From contig JADNRX010000380.1 in NCBI GenBank assembly GCA_015501595.1, forward strand, positions 1 to 51,118: a DNA stretch of 51,118 nucleotides, given 5' to 3'. The notes below the pieces were generated by a model. It saw nothing but the letters and a program-made list of their open reading frames with translations, made no database searches and was not told where the DNA came from. A program made the position numbers and the translations under genes. This document shows, piece by piece, positions 10,248 to 19,735 of the stretch (position 1 is its first letter; each line of letters opens with the position of its first letter). Source of the DNA: Hymenopellis radicata (lineage: Eukaryota; Basidiomycota; Agaricomycetes; Agaricales; Physalacriaceae).

Positions 10248-10332
10248 CCGACTTTAGCTCAGTTGGAAGAGCGTCAGACTGTAAAGGTTACCTGTCATCT
10301 GAATGTCGCCTGTTCGAACCAGGCAAGTCGGA
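10248..10332 (+). tRNA. tRNA-Tyr (GTA) with a 12-nt intron
   Basis: The cloverleaf is complete. The acceptor stem CCGACTT pairs with AAGTCGG and is followed by discriminator A. The D arm begins TAGCTCAGTTGG. The anticodon stem TCAGA pairs with TCTGA, and the T arm is GCCTG-TTCGAAC-CAGGC. The anticodon is GTA, read in the loop CTGTAA. Twelve extra bases directly after position 37 form the canonical site of a nuclear tRNA intron, expected in eukaryotic tRNA-Tyr. Mature length is 73 nt before CCA addition. A T5 run at about 10,354 can serve as the Pol III terminator. Confidence 0.93.
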
Positions 10333-10522
10333 TTTAGTTAAGGTAGGCGAAGTGTTTTTGGTGCGAAGCTACTCAAAAGTCAATGTTTTATGGCCAGCCA
10401 TATTTAGACATGCCCAGCATAATTGTTCCGCTTTGAATTCCCGGGGAAAAGTTCTCATCTACTCAGATAAGAGAGTGATTGTAATTATAACTGCCTCACT
10501 GACTAATGTGTTGCTTGTTGCT

Positions 10523-10530
10523 ATATAATC
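10523..10530 (+). promoter_or_regulatory. TATA box upstream of DLH copy 1
   Basis: TATATAAT lies about 80 bp before the ATG of the dienelactone hydrolase gene. The region 10,333-10,522 holds nothing else I recognise. DLH copies 2 and 3 lack this promoter because the duplication starts downstream of it. Confidence 0.5.
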
Positions 10531-10603
10531 CGGATATCTTCGACCCGAATCGCAGCAACATTTCATTCTTGTTTCATTCCCATCAGCTCATTCCACACCG
10601 ACC

Positions 10604-11724
10604 ATGAGTTTCTGCAAGGACTGCGTCAAAGGTCTCTATCCTTTTTTTCTGGCACAAAAAACGGATGAACTGACCCCGATCGTGCAGGCGTTACACACGA
10701 GGGCACTCCCACAGGTTCAGTGCCTTTGCTTCTCCTAAAAACTGGCACGAACTCACGCTAGCGGCGATTAGGGAAAATCGAGAAGATTGCTGGCGTAGAA
10801 TGTTACGTCGCGACGCCTGAAGGCGACTACCCGAAGAATAAAGTCATCCTCTTCCTGCCCGATGTTTTCGGTATTCCTCTGCCCAACAATCCAGTATGGC
10901 CGCATTTTCTCCTCTGGGTATTGCCTTATCACCACCATCTAGCTCCTCGTGGACGACTTTGCCAGGAACGGATTCAAGGTGCGCACAGAACGCCTTATCT
11001 TTTTCTCATCAGTGAACTGTGCAGACCATTCTTCCTGACTACCTCAATGGCGATCCCGTCCCTGCTGCCGAGTTGGAAGCTGGTGTACGCTTCCACACGC
11101 ACCACTGCTCGATTAGTGCGACTCAACGTTGGATGTAGACCTTCGATATCCAGAAGTGGTTTGCTTCGCACGGTCAGGACGCAACTCGCCCCGTGTTGGA
11201 CAAGGTCATCGCTGCTCTGAAGGACGCCGGGGTGACCGACTTTGGTGCCACTGGCTACTGCTTCGGGGGTGCGTAGTTTTCGGGCATCGGTGCTCGCGGG
11301 GATCGTCGCGCTGATCATTACATTACGGCAGGGCGCTATGTCTTTGACCTCGCGTTTGACAACGCGATCAAGGTCGGCGTCGCTTCCCACCCCTCCCTGC
11401 TCAAGTTCCCCGATGATTTCGAGGTGAGACGCCCGCGGCATTCAGGTCGAGGATCTCACTCGTTTTTTTCATAGAAATACGTCGCCACGTCCAAGACCCC
11501 ACTTCTCATCAACAGCTGTACCACGGACTCGATGTTCCCCAAGGAAATCCACGAAAAGACCGACGCGATCTTCGCCAAGTTTGAGCCTGGCTACAAGCGC
11601 GAATACTTTGATGGGTGCACGCATGGATTCGCGGTGCAGAGGTGATCTGAGCGACCCCAAAGTCAAGGCGGGCAAGGAGGGTGCTTTCGTCGCGGCCGTT
11701 GAATGGTTCTTGAAGTACCTCTAA
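10604..11724 (+). pseudogene. Dienelactone hydrolase family protein, copy 1 (frameshifted near the C-terminus)
   Basis: Eight exons fit with phase kept: 10,604-10,631, 10,688-10,714, 10,772-10,893, 10,943-10,978, 11,025-11,084, 11,139-11,268, 11,332-11,423 and 11,475-11,724. The design would give 247 aa, the usual size of fungal AIM2-like dienelactone hydrolases. These alpha/beta hydrolases use a Cys-Asp-His triad: the nucleophile sits in GATGYCFGG, the Asp follows SCTTD, and the His lies in GCTHGFAV. Compared with copies 2 and 3, one extra base after GTGC at about 11,637 shifts the frame and creates a TGA at 11,643-11,645, cutting about 28 residues just after the catalytic His. This is the only copy with promoter and 5' exons. 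An indel error in the assembly is possible. Confidence 0.85.
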
Positions 11725-12485
11725 GTTGTGCCAATATGTAAAGAAATCAGAAGTAACTATCTCAGTGTTCAAACCGTTACACGCAGAAACTGCGGTAACG
11801 CTAAGCTTCTTTCCCTGCCAAAATAATCGCTTTTGACGCTATGGCGGGGATTAGCCAAGCGTTTACATCTCGATCGGGCAACTTTCATCCCGATCGGGTA
11901 ATCACTTCCTTTCTTCACTCTGCTCACTCGCGTCGAGTGGGCACACTCACGCGTGACAGAAGCCTCTCCGAGGGTGCAGATCTGCTGACCTGACTTGCCG
12001 GACTTCCTGACACGGTCCACACCAACTTGAACATCCTGTCTTTGCGAGGGATCATGCCACGCGAATGCTTTTGAGCGTGGTAATGCTCGTTTGGCATGAG
12101 CTATCTAGTAGATATTGTGGTACGCGCATCCGCGCGACACAGCTTCACATGCTGTGGCGGGCACTAAAATTGGTTACTGGCACCTAGGAGAAATTATGAC
12201 AACGGCAGTGACGAGGCGTACTACGATGACTAGGAAGCGGCGGTCGATGAATCTTACACAGTCTTCTCACACAAGCATCAGTAGATAATGATTTTCTAGA
12301 GTACTTCCATTGTTCCTGATTAAGAAATGGAATGATTGTGGTCCACAGATGTCCCGCAGTGGATTGCAAGATTACCATTCATATCCCACAGGATGCCGGA
12401 GCACAAGACAAAATGGGACAAGTTTGGTATCGCAATAGAAGGGGGGGTATATACAAGAACTAGTACGTTCCAAGGGGGCAGACGA
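11725..12485. other. Convergent DLH-SDR intergenic region with stem-loops
   Basis: Lies between the 3' ends of DLH (+) and SDR (-). It contains CGATCGGG direct and inverted repeats (11,873-11,900), CATGCCA/TGGCATG outer arms (about 12,054-12,100), GCGCATCCGCGC (about 12,125-12,136) and ACAGC/GCTGT (about 12,139-12,155). The same hairpins recur in units 2 and 3. They may be bidirectional terminator or 3' processing structures. The 78-bp segment around ATTGTGGTCCACAG is present once here and twice in the other units. Confidence 0.5.
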
Positions 12486-13568
12486 TCAATACTGCCTGCA
12501 AGCACCTCCTCCCAGGTAGGCATTCGCGCGACCTCCGTCCGTCACAAACACACTCCCATTCATGTACGCCCCCGCACGGCTCGCCAAATACAGTATCGCC
12601 CCAGCCATATCCTCCTCCGATCCCGCGCGCTTCAGTGGCACGTCCCTGCACAGCACGTCCGGATCCAATCGAGAGCTCGCGTCCGCCACCGCCGACCGCG
12701 TCATCTCGCTCGGCCACACCCCGGGCGCGATGATGTTGCTCCGGATCCCCCACGGCACGAGCAGATTCGCGAGCACCTGCCCGAGGTGCGTGCACGCCGC
12801 CTTGGAGAGCGTGTACGACATCGAGAGCACCTTGGCGTCGATGCGGAACGCGCCCGAGGACGACACGGTGAGCACCTGCGACGAGTGGTACGGCGGGCGC
12901 GAGAACGCGTCAGACTTGATCTGCTGCCGTACATTGCCTTGGTGCAGGAGATCGAGAAACGCGACGGTGGTGTAATACGGCGCCGTGACGTTGGTGGCGA
13001 AGACTTGGGCAAAGTCTTCTGGGGAGCCCGTGTTCCACAAGGCTGATTGGAAGGACTTTATGCAGGGCGTGGATGGCCCAGCGATGGGCGAGTCGGAGGG
13101 GGAAGGGGGGCGTTCCATGTGACTGTCGTTGGGTCCTGGAAGCGGGTGAGAGTACAGGTTCTTGGCCACTCCCGCGTTGTTGACCAACAAGTCGATGTAT
13201 CCGTGACGCGCTTTGATTGCTTCAACAATCGAAAGCAGGCTCTCCCGGTCTGTGATGTCGCCTTGTATGGGGATAATGTTGTTGAATTTCTGAAAGGATG
13301 TTAGCGATAGCGCGTAGCAAGTAAGCTTCGTGGACGTACATTGTGCAACCGTGCGGCTTCTTCAATAATGTTGAGCCTTCGTCCAACGATATAAACAGTG
13401 GCGCCGTTGTGTTCAAGCGCCTTCGCCATCTGGAGTCCAATACCTGAAAGAACATTAAATGTCGTGTTCGCTTGATTCATGAAAGAACGTACCAGTACCA
13501 CCTCCAGTAATCACTGCTACCAAACCATTAACGTTAAACAAATCAACAGGGGAGTAGTTGTTGCCCAT
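12486..13568 (-). CDS. Short-chain dehydrogenase/reductase, array copy 1
   Basis: Three exons on the minus strand (13,568-13,493, 13,443-13,340, 13,289-12,486) give 327 aa with phases kept and 49-50 nt introns. Classical SDR signatures are present in order: the cofactor loop TGGGTGIG split by intron 1 (residues about 20-28), a D(I)TD acidic site, LLVNNAGVAK (about residue 93), the substrate-side VSSSGAF and the catalytic YTLSK, then a C-terminal VFVTDGG. At 327 aa it is longer than the ~250 aa norm because of a Pro/Ser-rich insert near residue 105-130. The substrate cannot be told. It converges on the DLH gene; both belong to families seen in aromatic or lactone catabolism, which is only suggestive. 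The start is the first ATG (MGNNYSPVDLFNVNG). The gene is fully open. Confidence 0.9.
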
Positions 13569-14200
13569 CGTAGAGTAGTCGGGGGAGAATGCAGCGTCGA
13601 TAGGATGTACTATGCGAGGTAAAGGGGACGGTCACGCCAACCTCGCCTCTGCAAATCTTCGCCAACCCGTAAACTACGCGAGGTTTCGGTCGACATTATG
13701 TCCGTGTAGATCCTCTCGGTGGGTCGAGCGAGACTCGTTCCTCCAAGACACGGCTGGTCAGACATCAATTCGTCCAAAATGAACTGGGTGTACGGTCGGC
13801 GTTGAGGCCGGCAAAGTTTCAAGTTGCAGATTAACATCAAGCGGGCGCCGTCGTCTAGTAGAAATCAGTCAGCCCGGAGCCCATTTAATGTTCACCGGCA
13901 GATCCTTTCAAGTTGAAGACACCGCTCCGAAGTACATCGCGTATCTGTCCCACAAGCACACGTCTTCTTGAACCGTCTCTCCCCCCGAGGCGCACATCTT
14001 CAACCATCTCCTCGGGGCGCATATCTTACAACCCATTAGCGCGCGCGGCGTCTCGGGCAGCTCCTTTGCGTGGTTGAGGCGGCGGCCTTGTCTTGAGGGT
14101 TGTTTCCGGTGGGGATCACACAGTCTTCAAGTCACACTGGGCGAACAAGGTCTGCGATAACATTCCTATAAACAAGGCTATTGTTAGTAGAGGTTGGCGG
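13569..14200. other. SDR upstream region and start of the array spacer, unit 1
   Basis: The first 150 bp upstream of the SDR start are shared by all three units. Beyond about 13,720 only units 1 and 2 match. No coding sequence is recognised; a run CGAGGCGCACATC...CGGGGCGCATATC is a short direct repeat near 13,985-14,025. Confidence 0.5.
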
Positions 14201-16200
14201 GGAACAGAAGGCAACAACGTACCCATTGGTATGCTACAAGCATGCAAGTCAGTAAAGTAATCGAGAATATCTAGGCTACACCGTGCAGACGGCGCGTATC
14301 GACAAGTTCTGTCGGGCGAGGCCCTACTATGATGACCCAGTCAGTCAGTCAGTCAAGCAACAGAGGGACAACATACCTCGACGTGTACACTGAGCATCCC
14401 TAAAACAACAGCAATGACAAAATCTTACCCTTGAGAAGTAGGACAGACAACCCGCCCGGCTGAGAGGTGACATGCATATCCATAACCCGGGACTCATCCG
14501 TGTCAAGTCCAAACCCCAAACTTGCTGTCTATCCCTGGCATCCACGCGCTCATGAATTCGATATAGTCATTCGAAATCGTCTTCAAGCCAAATGACAGTG
14601 AACTAAGTGACGAACTTGAGATTATGTACCATCAACAAAAGAGAACACTTACTTGGTCCGGCGACGGTGGTGCCCTTGTAGAGCGAACAACACCAAACTC
14701 TAGATCAGGATACAGTCACTAAGAGATATTCAGAACAAAACTATTGAAGACTCACGGACACGGGGGTGGTCTAGGTGAATGATAGGCGAGTTAAAGATAA
14801 GAACGATTCCATTCCACGCTTTTGGGACCTTGGGTTTTGAACGCGGTGTCGTCGGTTGTCGATAGTCGTATCGAGTCTTGTCATTGCCGTCACTGAGACA
14901 GATGCTCAACCGGCACATAGCCAAGTGATCCTTTCAAGTCGCCGAGGCCCTTGCTGGTGCCAGGGAATGAGTTGCCGAATGCAGAACGCCGTCGTACGGA
15001 CGGGAACAAGACAGTAACGAGGGCCCACTAGCAAGACTTCATAAGTACTAGATAGAAGAGCGTGATGATGTTACTGACCTGTAGTCTTACTCGTCCTCCA
15101 AAGCCAACATGAACATGGGGAGGAAAAGTCGCCCGAATAGAAAGTCCCGAGTGCCAGGCTCTTGTTCCCACCGACGCGAAGTCAAATGGGAAAAGGACGC
15201 GTCACGAAGACAACGCCCTACGCTGCGTCGGAAACTCCATCAACGTATCAAGGCAATCCGTAATTCGACGCCGTCCAAGAGGACGGCGGACCACAACGTC
15301 GGCGAACTAACATTATAAGGAGATTATTAGCGGCACTGTACAGGAGAGTATTCAAGACAACGACATACCAAAGGGCACGATGAGAAAGGAGCCGTGCTAC
15401 CAAAAATCAAGGCGTCCAAGTCTGAGCGGGAGGTAAGAACACATGATGGGTGGGAAGAAGAGCGACGACGTACCAGGCGGGGCCGTCCAGAGACGTGGTT
15501 CTCGTCGAAACGAGAGAAGAATAGTCGCTGTAGGACACTCCAAGTCGGCGGCGGATACAGCCCGACGAAATGGAAGTCTTTAAAAGTTTGTCAGTGGTCT
15601 AGTTGAGGAGGACAGCAAACAAGATAACGTACAAGAGGGCATAGAGGCAAGTAGAACGGCACTGAGAGAGGCAGCAGTAAGCAATAAGAATCAACGATGA
15701 TGGTGGGAAGAAGCTGACCTGTCACGATTCCCGTGCCCGTCACGTTTTAAACGGTTACGCGTCGCGAACATGATAGTGAGGACGGCGGCGGCAACGACTC
15801 CAACTGTCTACAGGATAGAAGAGCATGAGAGGATGGTTAGATATAGCGAATAGAGAACAAACTGTGAGAGAAGGAGAGAAGGGAATGGGTGATGATGGAT
15901 TCGGTTGAAATCCCATCGCCTTTTATTCCACTTTCAAGTATCACAGGTCTGGAAGAAACATAAATAGATGCGGGTAATCGAACTCCGTGATGCGCGACCG
16001 TCGCACTGACGAAATCTTTCCAATATTCGGGCGCAATACGCGCCGCCACACAATCTCGCTTGTTCTTAGTTCGTCGCCCTGAGCACAGGACAGCGAACAC
16101 AGTATATACTGAGAAATGTCGAATCTAAACTTGACCATGGGTTAGACTCTAGCGAAAGTGACGAGTCCAAGGCGAATGGAACTTACCTGCTGCTCCAGAA
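14200..16200 (-). other. Intron-rich minus-strand gene remnant, unit 1 (not recognised)
   Basis: Read on the minus strand this stretch has many well-formed intron-like segments of 45-60 nt. Examples have donors GTACGTTG, GTATGTCG, GTACGTCG, GTCAGCTT and GTAAGTTC, each followed by a TAG or CAG acceptor. They are separated by blocks of about 30-150 nt. Some blocks join in phase, for example TVGVVAAAVLTIMFATRNR, which resembles a membrane helix, but others meet stops (for example after the acceptor at about 15,423). I do not recognise a family. It may be a decayed membrane-protein gene or a real gene with many small exons. Confidence 0.35.
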
Positions 16201-19200
16201 CACACTGTACCAACTTTCCCGTCCTCGACCCAAGCTTCCAACTACCAAAACGCCGGAATTAGCTGCAGGGTCTACCCCTGATGATCTGATGGGAGTTATA
16301 CTGCGGCGTCTGGGCACGGAGGTAGTGAAAACTTACTGATGAGTTTTTTCAGCTGGACAAGGGCAACGCTTTGCGTTGCCAATTCCATTCCTCTGGGCGC
16401 GGAGAAAGTCTCTGTTTACGTTCTAATAACATGTGATATCAGTCAGCATTAAATGAAGCCCGTTGAAGGACGGGAAAGCTACGAACTCTTTCAGCATATC
16501 GGCGACAAAGCGCGAATCGCGCGTTAACGTTGAATTGATTTCGTGCAGAAGCGAGTAAATAGTCGTAGATAGTGTATTAAGAGTAGATACACCTAGTACG
16601 GTTGTCAGAGTTAATAAAAGAGAGCGGGAAACGAGTTTTACCCTAAAGTTTCAGAGGGACGGAGGAGGAAGACGACCACTGGCGTCATTTCCCCGCATCC
16701 AAGATCGACTAGATAAGATTGTCGATGCCCCAGAAACGTCATAGGGTTCCGGAAATCCTCGTGCTATCGATATGCAGGGTCCCGATGGCCTCCCAGAGCG
16801 TCTGACGCGAAATGTCGTCCTCAGAACGCGTTCGCAGGTCCACAAAGCGTCGGAAGTCGAATTAAGTAAGCCATGGACCAACGTCCAGGTGAATTCAAGG
16901 CGCCAAGACAGCGGAGAGAGCGAGAGAGCACGCAGACGAGTTAGTGTAAGCGTCTTGAACGCGGACATGTGGTGGTTCAAGTTCAAGATCCACCGATCAC
17001 CTGGGGGTGCCTTGGCCGTATGGCGCCATTCAACCACGATGTTTCTCCGCTTATTCCGAGCCCTTAGGACCTCTAGAACATTAGGAGGACTTGGGTTACC
17101 CGCTGAACGTGCGGAGGTAATCCATTTCATTGGCTACACGAAATCAACTTGACGACCCGACGGACATTAACTTCTAGGTCCATTCTATGACTCACGCAAG
17201 TTTTTAGGGCCGCCAGATCGCGTCGTCGAGGGGAGTCTTCGTTGGAGGTTTCGGGGATATTGACTTCTCCATAACCTCCAACAGGTGGGTTATCTCGTTG
17301 TATGTGTTTTAAGTCCAACTTGGGTGACAACCATGTTTTACTATCATCTTGTAGTATGTTCTATAATGTATTCTGGGAACCGTAGAGAGCTCTGTCGATG
17401 TGTAAATCGTGAGATACGTATTCGCTGAGTCCGCCAAGTAACATTATTCTAGTCTATCGTGAGGCATATTCACACAGAAGAGATTTAGACAACACGATTT
17501 TCATTCACTCCGTATCGACGACAAGTATATCTAAATGTACACGAAATGCAAGGTATGCTACTAGCAATACCGTGACACAGTTCGCGCTCTCCGTTCCAAA
17601 GTTCGCCTCTTCGTGCCAGTCGAAACACATCCCCACAGAGTCCAAATCAACGTAAAGGCAGGGCAGTCTCTGGATGAATTAACGCGCCATGGATACGAGC
17701 TGCAAACGAGTTAGCTCCGCAAATTTGATCTGATAGCCAAGGCACAAACCCGAGACGAACAGAGCCCCTTCTCAACATCGCCGTCCTTGAAAACGAAAAG
17801 AACAGCACCGTAACTAACGATATAGTCGTCGCTGATGAGCAAAAGGCTGACGTCCCGCTCGCCTGAGGAACAACTTGGAGTGTGGCGTAGAATACCGACC
17901 ACCACGCTTAACCCAGCAGTGAGGAGCTCGCAGCGACGACAGCACCGCTGCTCACTGGGCATCCAGAGCGTTTCAGGTACTGGAATAAGTAGTTAGTTCC
18001 ATAAGCGCGACAGAACACAATAACGTACCCAAGACCAGTTGGTCACCAGCATGTCCGAATGTGTCCATAAACCCGAGCGCCGCCAGATTCAAATCGCCAT
18101 CAGCAGGTATACATAGTCGCGGGCTGGGCGCATGAGCGTAGGTCCGTGTTGGAATTATAAGGGTTCTCGGTGGCTTGAGAAAGTTGAACGCGATTGTAAC
18201 GAGTTCTGGGGTGGGAGTATGCCGGAGATGAGGAGAGAAAACTGCATTCGAAGACGATAAACCATGGGTACCAGCATCCAGGCGGGACGAGACCGAAATT
18301 GAAGAGTGGCGAGGTTGTCCAAGAATTATTGTTCTCCTGGAAGCGAGAGGCGCGCAGCGGCGGTAACGTCGCTGTCCACGGCGAATACATGAGAGCTCAG
18401 GCCCTGGATTAAGTCGTTAGTCCAATAAACAACGTAGACCGCGATAACGTACGAAAGACCAAATCATAACCGACACATCCCAAAGCGGCCATAGAGCCGA
18501 GCTCCGTCAGATCCAAGTCGGCGGCAGCAGTTATAATTCGCCGAAGGGTTGGCGGATCAGCGTAGGTGCGTGGGTGAATTCAAAGAATTTCGAGTCAGTT
18601 GAGAGCTACGGCGTACGTAGTGGCTGGCCAGGGGGAGAAAGCGATGACCATGAGGAGATAAGGCAGCATACGACGACGACGATCATCGAGAGCGTGAAGG
18701 TCACGCGAGACCAGAGGCGAAGTGTGGCGTAAACTTGGGAGACATCGTTATCCACGCAGTAAAAGCTCGCATCGCGAGCGCAGCGGCGGCAGCGCCGCTA
18801 TTCACTACGTTTAACGCAATATTGTAGCGCTGGAATAATGCATTAGCCCCGGAATAGCAGAAGAACAAGGTAACATACCTCAAGAAGTTCACTACCCAAA
18901 CAGCTCAATCCGGCCGTAAAACCGAAGCCAACTAGATCCAGATCGCCATCAAGGGCGAAGAATTGTCGTCAGAGAAGCAGTTTGCGCTAAATTCGATTGT
19001 AGTCCGGCGGTTGAACTATTGAAACCAAGTCAGAATTGAACGTGAAATCCAAGGGAAATATTGGCACCTTTTTGCCTAGAAAAAAGCCGGGCCGGCGAGG
19101 CCAATACACGCCGTAGTTGTCCGATGATAGCGCGTGCCTAAGCCGTCGTGTTGTTCGTTGCCGGTTGAGTCTTATAGAGGAGGCGGCGAAGCCGCCTCCC

Positions 19201-19388
19201 GTCATCTAAGGGAAAATTAAGATAAATATTACAGAACAGAGTAAAACGCACCATATTTGATGGAGCAGTAGATCTGACCTGATGAAAACGGGTCAAAAGT
19301 AGAAGTTGAAAATGAAGTCAAAATACGCACCTTTTCGCCTGGACCAAAAGCCGGTCCGGCGAGGACATCCACGCCTGCTCTATATCCA
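15961..19388. repeat. Core spacer tract with no difference found from 27,592-31,019
   Basis: Over about 3.4 kb I found neither substitution nor indel between units 1 and 2 on line-by-line comparison at many points; the offset stays at 11,631 throughout. Outside this tract differences appear every few tens of bases. It is a candidate gene conversion tract, or the product of an assembly step. Confidence 0.7.
17700..18960 (-). repeat. Three ~425-bp exon-like modules, unit 1
   Basis: On the minus strand three related modules end at donor-like sites near 18,875, 18,448 and 18,024. Each module end encodes a similar peptide (GDLDLVGFGF, ADLDLTELGS, GDLNLAALGF), is followed by an intron-like segment of about 50 nt, and then by an Ala-rich start. 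The block from about 18,406 to 18,027 is open for about 125 codons and can be spliced in phase to the 83-codon open frame at 17,962-17,711. No known family comes to mind. Confidence 0.45.
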
Positions 19389-19735
19389 GGCCTCGGTTTC
19401 TATGGAAACAAGACATTTATTTTTCTAGATGTAGACGCCTACTTGAGGCGGTGGCGAAGCTACCGCGGTTCACTGCATACATGCGAATCCGCGTCAAGTT
19501 TAATGCCAGTGAGGGAAGGCAAACTCACAAAGGCGCGCAGTATCCAAAGCGTATCTATCATCAAATGAGTCAGAAATGACGCGAAAAAATGGTGAAAAAA
19601 AGCACTTTTCATCCAAGATCCAAGCCTGGCCGGAGGCCATCAACGCTGGATCAATCCCACTGCGGCGTTCTTCGCAATCCAAAGTTGATAATCGAGGATT
19701 TTGTCGGTCCCAGACGCGCCGAAGGCGCCGACGCG
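19040..19735. repeat. Three ~266-bp repeats with paired stem-loops, unit 1
   Basis: Three degenerate tandem copies are aligned by a conserved GAA loop at 19,188-19,190, 19,456-19,458 and 19,721-19,723. The stems differ in sequence but still pair: GGAGGCGGC/GCCGCCTCC, GCGGTGGC/GCTACCGC and GCGCC/GGCGC. A second element about 90-120 bp earlier in each copy has a GGCGA loop and the stems GGCC/GGCC, GTCC/GGAC and (in unit 2) TGGCC/GGCCA. Primary sequence between the copies is otherwise only weakly alike. Confidence 0.6.

Noticed and set aside
11136..11138. TAG that appeared to interrupt DLH copy 1
   Set aside because: It is the acceptor end of an intron (donor GTACGC at 11,085); splicing gives the expected AGTFDIQKW junction. 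The same holds in copies 2 and 3.
12336..13046. Plus-strand open frame of 236 codons (also in units 2 and 3) rich in Arg and His
   Set aside because: It is antisense to SDR exon 3; the GC-rich codons of SDR create long antisense frames. The peptide has no family-like pattern.
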